IMG/VR virus record: IMGVR_UViG_3300032294_003343
Span: 105,184 to 169,183 of that record
From: a virus
DNA length: 64,000 nt
Reading direction: 5' to 3' (one strand)
The notes under the pieces are model-generated. The model had not been told where the DNA came from and did not search any database. It saw only the letters and a list, made by a program, of their open reading frames with translations. Below, piece after piece: positions 16,569-25,108 of the stretch (positions are counted from its first letter, which is position 1; every line of letters begins with the position of its first letter). Both the position numbers and the translations under genes were made by a program.

Positions 16569-18077
16569 ATGCGAAAACTAGATATTTTGTTTGTACACCC
16601 CAATGCTTCTGAAATTATTTACCAGGATTTGAGCAAAAAAAGTGCTGCAATTGAACCACCAATTTGGGCAGGCATGTTGGCAAATCACGTAAGGACTAGA
16701 AATTTTTCAGCTGCTATCTTAGATTGTGAAGCTGAGAGATTGAATTGGGAAGATGCTAGTAAAACTATTGTTGATTATAATGCAAAAGTAATTTGTTTTG
16801 TAGTTTATGGCCAACAACCTTCTGCTTCTTCACAAAACATGACTGGAGCAGTTGGTATTGCTAGATTAGTAAAGCAACTTACAGATACTCCTATTGTCTT
16901 TGTTGGTGGCCATGTTGCTGCATTACCAGATGAAGTTCTTGCTGAAGATTGTGTTGATATCGTACTTCTTAACGAAGGTGTGTATGCAATCTCAAACTTG
17001 CTTTCTACAGATTTGTCTGTCGAGCAGCTTAAAAACTGCACTGGAATTGGATTCAAATTAGATGGACAAATTTACAAAAATGAACCAGAAAGAATTGTTC
17101 CTAAATCCTTATTAGAGCAAGATTTACCTGGAATGGCTTGGGATTTACTTCCATCATTCAATAAATACAGAACTGCAGGATGGCATTCATGGAGTAATAA
17201 TACGGAAAATGCTCCTTTTGCTGCTCTTTACACAAGTTTAGGTTGTCCTTACAAGTGCTCGTTTTGTATGATCAACATCATCAATAGAACAAGTAATCTC
17301 CCATTGATTACTTCTGAAGATTCTAATATGTTCAGATGGTGGACCCCAGAATTTATTATCAAGCAGTTTGATTATTTTGCTGAAAACAATGTTAGAAATA
17401 TCAAGATTGCTGATGAATTATTTGTATTGAATCCAAATCATTTTCAAAAAATATGTAACTTAATTATTGAGCGTGGATATGATTTTAACATCTGGGCATA
17501 TTCTCGTGTAGATACTTGTAAACCACAATTTTTAGATACATTAAAGAAAGCTGGTGTTAATTGGCTTGGACTTGGAATTGAAAACCCAAATCAAACTTTG
17601 AGACAAGAGATTCACAAAGATCACTTTGTTGATGTAAAAATTACTGATTTGATGCAAAATATGAGAGATGCTGGAATAAGCATTGGTGGAAATTATATTT
17701 TTGGATTGCCAATGGATACTCATGAATCTATGCAAAATACTTTAGATTTTGCTATGGCTAATAAAACCGAAATGGCAAATTTTTACTGTGCTATGGCATA
17801 TCCAGGAAGCCCACTTTATAAAACAGCAGTTGCAAAGGGTTGGAAGCTTCCAGAAACATATTCAGGATATAGCCAACATTCATATGACATGTTGAATTTG
17901 TCAAATGATTTTCTTTCTGCCAAAGACATCGTAGCATTCCGAGATAAAGCTTTTGTAACTTATCATTCTGATGAAAACTACTTAAACTTGTTAGAAAATA
18001 AATTTGGCGTTCATGCAAAACACAATGTTGAAGATGTGTTGAAGATTAAACTTAAGAGAAAGTTATTAGGTGATTAA
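16569..18077 (+). CDS. B12-binding-type radical SAM protein (502 aa)
   Basis: The N-terminal part (about 1-150) has the flavodoxin-like layout of cobalamin-binding domains (VFVGGHVAALPDE). The canonical DxHxxG histidine loop is not obvious, so cobalamin may be bound without a lower ligand. The radical SAM core has CPYKCSFC, giving Cys226, Cys230 and Cys233 for the [4Fe-4S] cluster, followed by a GNYIFGLPMDT stretch typical of this superclass. Members methylate unactivated carbons or rearrange carbon skeletons; in a sugar locus a C-methylation or deoxygenation step is plausible but unproven. A TATAAT box and an AAGG ribosome site lie upstream in the 34-base gap. Confidence 0.75.
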   Translation: MRKLDILFVHPNASEIIYQDLSKKSAAIEPPIWAGMLANHVRTRNFSAAILDCEAERLNWEDASKTIVDYNAKVICFVVYGQQPSASSQNMTGAVGIARLVKQLTDTPIVFVGGHVAALPDEVLAEDCVDIVLLNEGVYAISNLLSTDLSVEQLKNCTGIGFKLDGQIYKNEPERIVPKSLLEQDLPGMAWDLLPSFNKYRTAGWHSWSNNTENAPFAALYTSLGCPYKCSFCMINIINRTSNLPLITSEDSNMFRWWTPEFIIKQFDYFAENNVRNIKIADELFVLNPNHFQKICNLIIERGYDFNIWAYSRVDTCKPQFLDTLKKAGVNWLGLGIENPNQTLRQEIHKDHFVDVKITDLMQNMRDAGISIGGNYIFGLPMDTHESMQNTLDFAMANKTEMANFYCAMAYPGSPLYKTAVAKGWKLPETYSGYSQHSYDMLNLSNDFLSAKDIVAFRDKAFVTYHSDENYLNLLENKFGVHAKHNVEDVLKIKLKRKLLGD

Positions 18078-18620
18078 ATGAAAAAGGCACTCATTATTAC
18101 TTGGGAAAAGTATCAAGACCACGAACTAATTTATCCATATTATTCATTAAAAGAACATGGGTATGAAGTGACTTTGATGGCTAATCAAGTTGGAAAAATT
18201 TGGGGCAGCTTGGGAACTCATATGCCTTGTGATGTTGAGACTAAAGTTTTTGAAGATGAAAATATTCGTCAAGAATTTTTAAAAGATTACGAAATTCTAG
18301 TAGTTCCTGGTGGTGTCAAAGCACTTGAAAAATTGCGACAAGAAAAGGGTGTTTTGGAATTTATTCGTCAGTGGAATTCACAAAATAAAACAATTTTCTG
18401 TATTTGCAATGGTGCTCAGTTATTAATTTCAGCAAAAATCTTAAATGGTAGAGTGATGTCTGGTTATTACTCTATTGATGTTGACATCGAAAATGCTGGT
18501 GCTACTTATGATAGAAGCCCAGTAGTAGTTGATGAAAATATCATTTCTTGCCCACATTATGACTTTATGGGCTTGTGGCTTAAGACTGCTTTTGAAGTAC
18601 ATGAAAACAGGAACATATAG
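18078..18620 (+). CDS. DJ-1/PfpI-family protein (180 aa)
   Basis: Small Rossmann-like protein of the DJ-1/PfpI superfamily: LVVPGG near residue 77 and the nucleophile elbow IFCICNGAQ around residue 113, where the conserved Cys is followed by Asn-Gly. The family covers glyoxalases/deglycases, amidotransferase-like and chaperone proteins. The partner Glu may lie in the N-terminal WEKYQDHE segment. It starts right after the radical SAM stop and overlaps the cupin gene by 20 bases. Its job in a sugar cassette is unclear; detoxifying reactive keto sugars would be one idea. Confidence 0.7.
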   Translation: MKKALIITWEKYQDHELIYPYYSLKEHGYEVTLMANQVGKIWGSLGTHMPCDVETKVFEDENIRQEFLKDYEILVVPGGVKALEKLRQEKGVLEFIRQWNSQNKTIFCICNGAQLLISAKILNGRVMSGYYSIDVDIENAGATYDRSPVVVDENIISCPHYDFMGLWLKTAFEVHENRNI

Positions 18621-19275
18621 CAATAATATTGTCAAGAAACCTTGGGGTTATGAATATTTAGTATTTGAAAATTCCCAAGTGGCTTTATGGGCTTTATTTA
18701 TTGCAAAAAATCACCAAACATCAATGCACTGTCATCCCAATAAAACAACTGGGCTGATAGTGCTTGATGGAGCTTGTGAGATAAGTTTTTTTTCTAACTC
18801 TTTTGTTGTAGATGAGCTGGACAAAATTATGATTAGAAAAGGCTTATTTCATTCAACTAAATCAATAAGCGAAAATGGATCAGTAGTTTTTGAAATTGAA
18901 ACACCAAATAACAAGCAAGATTTAGTTCGATTCGATGATTCTTATGGTAGAAAAGGTTTACCTTATGAGGGCAAAGAATTTGAACAACCCAAATCTGACA
19001 GTTGTTTGTGGATCAATGAAGATTTTCAATTAAATTTTTCAAAATTTGCAAATTGTGAGTTAGAAATTCACACAGTTGATGATATTTCATTTTTTGACAA
19101 TTACGATGATTCAGTCAATTTTATATTTTTAAGTGGCGGTGTTATGACAAACTATGACGTAACACTTGTTAATCCTGGCGACATCATCAACAATATTATT
19201 GCAAAAAAAATTACTAGTATTTTTAAAAATATCATTCCAAATACAAAATTATTGATTATCAAAAAGGCAAAATAA
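18601..19275 (+). CDS. Cupin-type sugar-locus protein (224 aa)
   Basis: ATG 18601 is preferred because the sequence from MKTGTYSN onward fits a cupin; an earlier in-frame start would lie deep inside the DJ-1 gene. KPWGYEYL near the start, then MHCHPNKTTG (metal-binding His pair), an acidic LDGACE turn and RKGLFHST correspond to the two cupin motifs, as in mannose-6-phosphate isomerase type II and sugar-locus cupins. Likely cytoplasmic, metal-binding. Isomerase, epimerase or simple sugar-binding roles cannot be separated. It overlaps the upstream gene by 20 bases, suggesting coupled translation. Confidence 0.6.
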   Translation: MKTGTYSNNIVKKPWGYEYLVFENSQVALWALFIAKNHQTSMHCHPNKTTGLIVLDGACEISFFSNSFVVDELDKIMIRKGLFHSTKSISENGSVVFEIETPNNKQDLVRFDDSYGRKGLPYEGKEFEQPKSDSCLWINEDFQLNFSKFANCELEIHTVDDISFFDNYDDSVNFIFLSGGVMTNYDVTLVNPGDIINNIIAKKITSIFKNIIPNTKLLIIKKAK

Positions 19276-19301
19276 GCATATAATTATTTAGAGGTTTTAA
19301 T

Positions 19302-20222
19302 ATGTCTACTTATCCAGAAAGAAAACAAAGATTTGAAAATTTAAAAGAAGCATGGTCATTGAATCAATTGAATGATTTGATGTTACAATACAATCCTCCT
19401 CAAAATTTATTGTCTGATTTCAAGTTTGCTGTAATGCTTTATATTTCAAAAGCATTTGATTTTGAATTTACAGCTGATGAAACTGAATTTATTAACAGGC
19501 TTGATAGCAAGAGATATTTTAAGGATAATGTCACGCCAAATGGAGCTGTCGTTCCAAAAAAAGAATATCAATTAGAATTTAATATGGTCTTGAGGGCATG
19601 GTCTAAATTAGTTCAAAATATGATATCAGGCCAACCAAGTTTACTTAATAAAATTAGAATGACACCTAATGTAAGAATTAAGTTTGGTGTTGAGCTTGAA
19701 GAAAATTATGGTAGGCCATTAAATACTAGTATTCCACATTCTGATGCCTGGATTGATGGTCCTTGGGGAATAATTTGTTTCACACCATTGCTAGGCGATG
19801 TTGAAAACAACAATTTATATCATTATAAGCCAAAAAATCCTGATCAATTTAACGATGATTGGTTAGCATTATCGCCAACTTTCGGAGATATGCAATGGGT
19901 TTTAGAGTATTACGAGCAATCTGATGAAATAACTCCAGTGAAAGGCAAAATTCATTTAGTTGATTATGCTCTTATTCACGAAACACATAGAAATGAAAAT
20001 TGTGGAACAAGAATTTCTATCGACACTACTATTTATGTGGGAGATTATGATATTCACGAAGATCGACAATCTGAATATCTTGATGAAATGAAGATTTTTG
20101 GAGAAGATCTGTTTATTACAACAAATAGATCAGTGCATGAAAATCAAATAGTAGATAAAAAAACTTCTTTTTCTCATTACACATCAGGTACGTTAAAAAT
20201 CCATAATTGCAATGACAACTGA
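19302..20222 (+). CDS. 2-oxoglutarate/Fe(II) oxygenase-like protein (306 aa)
   Basis: A PHSDAW motif (about residues 145-150) supplies a possible His-x-Asp pair, and a later LIHETHRNENCGTRISID segment supplies a distal His and the Arg that in 2OG-Fe(II) dioxygenases binds the 2-oxoglutarate carboxylate. The spacing suits a double-stranded beta-helix oxygenase. Such enzymes hydroxylate or deoxygenate small molecules, and some occur in glycan loci. The first 100 residues are an unassigned helical extension. TATAAT and GAGG lie just upstream of the ATG. It overlaps the E1 alpha gene by 11 bases. Family call is by motif spacing only. Confidence 0.55.
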   Translation: MSTYPERKQRFENLKEAWSLNQLNDLMLQYNPPQNLLSDFKFAVMLYISKAFDFEFTADETEFINRLDSKRYFKDNVTPNGAVVPKKEYQLEFNMVLRAWSKLVQNMISGQPSLLNKIRMTPNVRIKFGVELEENYGRPLNTSIPHSDAWIDGPWGIICFTPLLGDVENNNLYHYKPKNPDQFNDDWLALSPTFGDMQWVLEYYEQSDEITPVKGKIHLVDYALIHETHRNENCGTRISIDTTIYVGDYDIHEDRQSEYLDEMKIFGEDLFITTNRSVHENQIVDKKTSFSHYTSGTLKIHNCNDN

Positions 20223-21045
20223 TTATCTTACAGATGTATTTACTAAAATTTCATTATGCAGACATTTTGAAAACGTAGTTTATGAAAAAATACAAGATAA
20301 ATCTATAAGAGCACCAACTTATTTATCAGCTGGTCAGGAAAGCATTCCATGTTCAATTGCCTCTTATCTTCAAGCTAAAAATATTGACCCGAATATTTTT
20401 ATTCAGCATAGGGGGCATTCAACTTATTTGGCTTTTGATGCTTCGCCTGAAAAGCTTGTTGATGAGTTGCTCGGCCTAGAATCAGGTTGCTCTTTTGGTA
20501 TGGGTGGATCAGCATCAATTCAATCATTTGAAAAAAATATTTTTGGACATGATGGTTTGATGGGTTCACAAGTGCCCATAGCTGTTGGTCATTGTTATGA
20601 AACTAGAAGTCCGACAATTGTTTTTATGGGAGATGCTTCTGCCGAAGAAGACTATGTAGGATCTGCAATAGGTTGGGCATCTACTAAAAATTTACCCATA
20701 CTTTTTATCGTTGAAGATAATAATTTATCAATACTAACAGAGAAAAAAGTAAGAAGAAATTGGGCTATGCACGATTTGGCAATAGCCTACAAAATGAATG
20801 CTTATGATATCAGTGATGATCCTACAATAATTGCTGAACATCTTAAGGACGTATTTAATGGGCCATTGTTATTAAATATAAGAACTGTCAGAAAGTATTG
20901 GCATGCTGGTGCTGGCATAGATGGAGATTATTTTGATAGATATGAATGGCTCAAAAAAATTATGCCACTTGAAGTATTGAATATTGATGAAGAAAATAAA
21001 AATAGGGTAGAGGCATTATGGCAATCACGCTTAGAGAAACTATAA
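20212..21045 (+). CDS. ThDP-dependent E1 alpha-like subunit, pair 1 (277 aa)
   Basis: Resembles the alpha subunit of split 2-oxoacid dehydrogenase E1/transketolase-type enzymes. IQHRGH and a GMGGSASI stretch correspond to the substrate and diphosphate regions; GDASAEED begins the ThDP/Mg motif and EDNN ends it about 30 residues later. It is somewhat shorter than housekeeping E1 alpha proteins. The partner beta subunit follows with a 28-base overlap, indicating an obligate complex. No E2 or E3 genes are nearby, so it probably performs a transketolase-like or decarboxylating condensation on a sugar precursor rather than making acyl-CoA. Confidence 0.75.
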   Translation: MTTDYLTDVFTKISLCRHFENVVYEKIQDKSIRAPTYLSAGQESIPCSIASYLQAKNIDPNIFIQHRGHSTYLAFDASPEKLVDELLGLESGCSFGMGGSASIQSFEKNIFGHDGLMGSQVPIAVGHCYETRSPTIVFMGDASAEEDYVGSAIGWASTKNLPILFIVEDNNLSILTEKKVRRNWAMHDLAIAYKMNAYDISDDPTIIAEHLKDVFNGPLLLNIRTVRKYWHAGAGIDGDYFDRYEWLKKIMPLEVLNIDEENKNRVEALWQSRLEKL

Positions 21046-21929
21046 AATCTTTAGTCAAAAATCATTTGCTTGAAAAAAAGGGCAAAGTTTATGGGCAATG
21101 TTTATCAGCTGTTGGATGGGTAGGCGGAACATTGCCAGAACTCTTTGAAGAAGATGGCATGGTTGATTTATCAATGGCTGATGTTGCTAATGGTGCAATA
21201 ACTGTTGGTGCTGCACTTGCAAACACAAGACCAATTTATGTCGTCCGATATCAAGGATTTCAATGGTACAACTGTGTTTCAATATTAAATTACGCAGCTA
21301 AAAGTAAGGATATTTGGAAAAGATCTTGTCCTGTATTAGTGAGAAGTGTTGCTATGGAAGGTGCAATTGGACCAGTTGCAGGTTCATCTCATCACTCTTT
21401 ATTTTATAGAATGCCAGGAATAAAAATTGTTTCTCCTATGACTCCAAATGAATACGAACATGCATACAATGAATTTATGAATGATGATGTTCCATATTAT
21501 TTTTCAGAACATAGAAAAAGTTTTGATAATGACAAAGACTTAGAAAACATCATTTATGAAGACGCTGACGTTGTGCTGATTCCATTTTCAGTGACAAGAT
21601 TTTCAGCTCAAAAAGCATCTGAAATTTTATTCAATCAAGGTATTAAATGCAATGTCTTGCACCAATTGTGGATAAAGCCATTGAAGTTTGATGATAATTT
21701 TTATAAAAATGCTTCTAACTGCAAATATGGTTGCATTGTGCTAGATGACGATTATACGTCAGGCATAATTGAATCTGTGGCATACAAATTAAGTAAAAAA
21801 ATAAATAAGCCTATAGAATGTATGGGTTTAGATGATAAAACTGCTGGTTTTGCTAAAGAACATGATAATTTGCCTCCAGATGAACATCAAATAGTAAAAA
21901 AAGTGATTGAAATGATTGGTAAAAGATAA
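21018..21929 (+). CDS. ThDP-dependent E1 beta/transketolase C-terminal-like subunit, pair 1 (303 aa)
   Basis: Corresponds to the Pyr and C-terminal domains of E1 beta/transketolase: SMADVANGAITVGAALAN in the cofactor-binding region, an SSHHSLFYRMPG segment, and a C-terminal Rossmann-like domain after residue 180. The start at 21018 lies inside the alpha gene and is preceded by AGAGG. With the alpha protein it makes a complete split ThDP enzyme. It is followed ten bases later by glycosyltransferase paralogue 2, forming the first of two alpha-beta-glycosyltransferase modules. Confidence 0.75.
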   Translation: MAITLRETIKSLVKNHLLEKKGKVYGQCLSAVGWVGGTLPELFEEDGMVDLSMADVANGAITVGAALANTRPIYVVRYQGFQWYNCVSILNYAAKSKDIWKRSCPVLVRSVAMEGAIGPVAGSSHHSLFYRMPGIKIVSPMTPNEYEHAYNEFMNDDVPYYFSEHRKSFDNDKDLENIIYEDADVVLIPFSVTRFSAQKASEILFNQGIKCNVLHQLWIKPLKFDDNFYKNASNCKYGCIVLDDDYTSGIIESVAYKLSKKINKPIECMGLDDKTAGFAKEHDNLPPDEHQIVKKVIEMIGKR

Positions 21930-21938
21930 AATAAAGTT

Positions 21939-22934
21939 ATGAAAATATTAATTATTACCACAAAATGGGCTGCTGGTACAATGAAAAATGTATATTGTGC
22001 TACGCATAGATCTTTAGTTAGACCAGCTCAAGAGTTATTTAAGAATAATCCAGATGTAGATTTAGCAATCGAATATATCGAAGTAAATGAAATTTGGTCT
22101 GCAAAGCAGTTAAATGAGAGATTGCTCAGAAATGACTTTGATATTTGTGTTTTTTCGCCTTTTGAGAGCATAGTTCCATCTTTAGATACTACAAAAAAAC
22201 TTGGTAAAAAATTGTTCATTTGTGTATGGGATCAACTCAATGGAGCAACAAATAACAGAGCAGTTAACATGCGATTGTTCTTAAAAAATCCATACAATAA
22301 TGGTGTTGTCAATTTTGAACATTCTATGTGTGCATACTCGCAATATTGCAACATTTTAGTAGGCGGAAACTTATATGGACAAAAGTTTCCTAATATTTAC
22401 GCAGTTTACGAACCCATGGATACTACCGTTTTGTATCCTGTGCCAGAAGAAGAAAAATCACATGAATTAGCTTTCATTGGATCACTTTATGAATTTGAAA
22501 GACAGTGGTTTGTCAATAAACTTTTAGAGAAAAAATTTCCATTGCATGTGCTAGGTGGCAAAGGTGAATCAGAACAAAAACTCTCTTATAATGATTGGGC
22601 AAAGGTTAATAGAGAAACAAAAATCTCACTGAATTTCAATGGTAATTTTTGCATGGGCTGCCTTAAAGGAAGAGTGTGGGAAATTGCTGCTTGCAACAAT
22701 CTTATGATAGCAACTATACCTGATGTATACAAATTTCCCAATGGATCATGGTTTACAGAGGATGTTCACTATGTAAGTATTGATAAAGTCAATTACTTAG
22801 ATAAGATTAGATATTACCTTAATAATCCACAAAAAAGAATAGCTATTGCAAATGCTATGCATGAACACTGGAAGAATAATTACACAGCTGAAATTTGGTG
22901 GAATAATATATTCAATTGGTCCAAAAATGTTTAA
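21939..22934 (+). CDS. Glycosyltransferase, CgeB/GT1-like, paralogue 2 (331 aa)
   Basis: Same GT-B-like plan as 15515-16534 and 24136-25107: an N-terminal domain with FDICVFSP and KKLGKKLFI, then a donor domain with VNRETKISLNF, a glycine-rich KGRVWEIAAC turn, VHYVSIDK and DKIRYYLNNPQKR. There is no signal peptide or membrane helix. It closes the first ThDP pair module. The ATG has only a weak upstream site (AAAG). The sugar transferred cannot be predicted. Sequence similarity to paralogue 3 in the final 80 residues looks higher than to paralogue 1. Confidence 0.75.
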   Translation: MKILIITTKWAAGTMKNVYCATHRSLVRPAQELFKNNPDVDLAIEYIEVNEIWSAKQLNERLLRNDFDICVFSPFESIVPSLDTTKKLGKKLFICVWDQLNGATNNRAVNMRLFLKNPYNNGVVNFEHSMCAYSQYCNILVGGNLYGQKFPNIYAVYEPMDTTVLYPVPEEEKSHELAFIGSLYEFERQWFVNKLLEKKFPLHVLGGKGESEQKLSYNDWAKVNRETKISLNFNGNFCMGCLKGRVWEIAACNNLMIATIPDVYKFPNGSWFTEDVHYVSIDKVNYLDKIRYYLNNPQKRIAIANAMHEHWKNNYTAEIWWNNIFNWSKNV

Positions 22935-22997
22935 TTATAATATTTAATAATTATTGATAACTCGGATTTCCAACCAGACTTAAGAGACATATATAAA

Positions 22998-23603
22998 ATG
23001 AAAAACTATACTGAGCAAGAATTGATCGATTTTGAAACTGATATTGCAAACTGTTTCAACAATTTAATGATAAAGGCTGTAATCCATTTATCAAATGGAA
23101 ATGAAAAACAACTTATTGATATATTCAAAAATATCAATGAAGATGACTGGGTATTCTGTTCATGGAGATCACACTATCAGTGTTTATTGAAAGGTGTTCC
23201 TAGCGAAAAACTTAAGCAAGACATTATAGACGGTAAATCTATGGCTTTAAATTACCCAGAATATAAAGTGTATTCTTCTGCAATTGTAACAGGCAATATA
23301 CCAATTTCAGTTGGAGTGGCATTAGATATTAAGCGCAAAAATTTATCCAACCACGTTTGGTGTTTTGTTGGCGACATGACTTCAGAAACTGGCACATTTT
23401 TTGAAAATTGGAAGTTTGCTGTCAATCACGATTTACCAATCACCTTTGTTATAGAAGATAATAATAAATCTGTGTGTTCTGACACTAGAAAAGTATGGAA
23501 CACTGAAAAGTTATTCTTTGAAGAACCTAAACCAAAAGTTATATTCTTCAAATATGAATCAAAATATCCACATGCTGGAGCTGGAAAAAGGATACAGTTT
23601 TAA
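22998..23603 (+). CDS. ThDP-dependent E1 alpha/transketolase N-terminal-like subunit, pair 2 (201 aa)
   Basis: A minimal ThDP-binding subunit. GDMTSETG begins the Mg/diphosphate motif and IEDNN closes it; CSWRSHYQ and an SSAIVTGNIPISVGVAL stretch match the alpha/transketolase N-terminal plan. At 201 residues it is much shorter than E1 alpha proteins and lacks any long C-terminal extension. It overlaps the next gene by one base (TAATG), forming a second split pair. The 63-base gap upstream holds an AT-rich stretch with TATAAT (plus strand, about 22938) but no good terminator. Confidence 0.7.
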   Translation: MKNYTEQELIDFETDIANCFNNLMIKAVIHLSNGNEKQLIDIFKNINEDDWVFCSWRSHYQCLLKGVPSEKLKQDIIDGKSMALNYPEYKVYSSAIVTGNIPISVGVALDIKRKNLSNHVWCFVGDMTSETGTFFENWKFAVNHDLPITFVIEDNNKSVCSDTRKVWNTEKLFFEEPKPKVIFFKYESKYPHAGAGKRIQF

Positions 23604-24139
23604 TGAAATACGCAGATGAATTAAAAAGATCAATGGATTGGCTTGCTTCTAAAGAAGATACATTATTCTTGGGACAGGCAGTAGAATATCCAGGCACAGC
23701 GATGTCAAACACATTGAAAGATGTAAATCCAGAAAAATTATTAGAAGTACCAGTAGCTGAAGACATGCAAATGGGAATGACTCTAGGTTTAGCTTTAAAT
23801 GGCACTTTTCCTATTTCTTTTTTCCCCAGATGGAATTTCTTAATATTAGCAGCAAATCAATTAGTAAACCACATTGATAAAATCAAGATTATGTCTGATG
23901 GAAATTTTAAACCAAAAATTATCATTAGAACATCTATTGGTGCACAAAGACCACTTCACCCACAGCATCAACATATAGCTGATTACACAGCTGGTTTCAA
24001 GGCTATGTGTGACTTTGTTGATATCATCAGATTAGAAGAAGCACATCAAATTTTTGATGCTTATAAATATGCATATGAAAGAACTGATGGTAGACCAACA
24101 ATCTTGGTTGAATGGGGAGATTTCCTTAACGAAAAATGA
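23603..24139 (+). CDS. ThDP-dependent E1 beta/transketolase Pyr-domain subunit, pair 2 (178 aa)
   Basis: Matches the pyrimidine-binding domain of transketolase or E1 beta: VPVAEDMQMGMTLGLAL gives the activating Glu region, and an RTSIGAQRPLHPQHQH stretch sits where the active-site histidines lie. The C-terminal transketolase domain present in the first pair (about 110 residues) is absent here, so this pair is the minimal Pyr plus PP core. It is coupled to its alpha partner (TAATG) and to the following glycosyltransferase (ATGA). Function is presumably carbon-carbon bond chemistry on a sugar or keto-acid precursor. Confidence 0.7.
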   Translation: MKYADELKRSMDWLASKEDTLFLGQAVEYPGTAMSNTLKDVNPEKLLEVPVAEDMQMGMTLGLALNGTFPISFFPRWNFLILAANQLVNHIDKIKIMSDGNFKPKIIIRTSIGAQRPLHPQHQHIADYTAGFKAMCDFVDIIRLEEAHQIFDAYKYAYERTDGRPTILVEWGDFLNEK

Positions 24140-25107
24140 AAGTTTTAATCGTTGCTGATCATTTTAGAAACATTGAATCTCATGCTTATGCCTTTTTAGT
24201 AAGAAGCTTTGAGGGTGCTTTTATTGGCAATAATGAATATGAATTGCTGGTAAGACATATTGCACCTAATGAAATTTGGTCAGCTGAAGCATTGTCTAAA
24301 GTTTTATTAGAAACAGATTTTGATATTGCTGTTGTAAGTCCACTTTGGCACGTTCATGTTCAGCTTCATGTTGCCAAAAAGTTAGGCAAAAAACTTTTTA
24401 TTCAGTATTGGGATACACATTCTCCAATACATACTTCTTCTAGACTTACAAATTTTAAGATATTCTTGAAATCTATAACAGAATGCGGACATACATTTGT
24501 TCACACATGCAAAGAATATTCACAATATTGTAATGTATTAATAGCTGACTATGGAGATGGAGAATTTGAACCAAACATTTATTGTGTACCAACTCCTATA
24601 GATCCAAGAAAATTTTATCCAGTTCCTGAAGATGAAAAACAATATGATCTTTTATTTTTTGGACAGCTTTCTACCAATGAAAGAAAATTTTTTCTACCTG
24701 GCATTAAAAAAGCCAACCTGCCAATTACCATAAAAGGTGTTGACTCACAGCCAGATTGGGATGAATTTGCTGAAATTAACAGAAAAGCAAAAATTAGTTT
24801 AGTTCTTAATGCAAAAGCTTCAGGTGAGGGCCAAAGAAAAGGTAAAATTTATGAGGCAGCTGCTTGTAAAAATTTAGCTATTGTAACTCATCCCGAGGCC
24901 TACTATGATAGAGGAAAGCACATTTTTAAAGAAAATGTTCACTATGTTTCAATTGATAAACAAAACTATCGAGATAAAATTAAATACTATTTAGATAATC
25001 CTGAAGAAAGATTGAAGATTTCACAACAGTTATATGATTATTACATAGAAAATTACTCTGCTAAAGCATTTTGGTATAATATATTTAAGTACTCGAAAGA
25101 TAAATAA
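24136..25107 (+). CDS. Glycosyltransferase, CgeB/GT1-like, paralogue 3 (323 aa)
   Basis: Third member of the paralogous group: FDIAVVSPLW and KKLGKKLFI in the N-terminal domain, INRKAKISLVLN, RKGKIYEAAACKNLAIV and VHYVSIDK in the C-terminal donor domain, followed by DKIKYYLDNPEER. Overlap with the second E1 beta gene is four bases (ATGA). It ends one codon before the dehydrase gene. Cytoplasmic, substrate unknown. The repetition of the alpha-beta-glycosyltransferase order suggests each ThDP pair works with its own transferase. Confidence 0.75.
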   Translation: MKVLIVADHFRNIESHAYAFLVRSFEGAFIGNNEYELLVRHIAPNEIWSAEALSKVLLETDFDIAVVSPLWHVHVQLHVAKKLGKKLFIQYWDTHSPIHTSSRLTNFKIFLKSITECGHTFVHTCKEYSQYCNVLIADYGDGEFEPNIYCVPTPIDPRKFYPVPEDEKQYDLLFFGQLSTNERKFFLPGIKKANLPITIKGVDSQPDWDEFAEINRKAKISLVLNAKASGEGQRKGKIYEAAACKNLAIVTHPEAYYDRGKHIFKENVHYVSIDKQNYRDKIKYYLDNPEERLKISQQLYDYYIENYSAKAFWYNIFKYSKDK

Positions 25108-25108
25108 A

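Noticed and set aside
22935-22997. Terminator or attachment site between the two ThDP modules
   Set aside because: The AT-rich stretch can fold weakly (TTAATTATAAT...) but has no GC stem, T-run or direct repeat.
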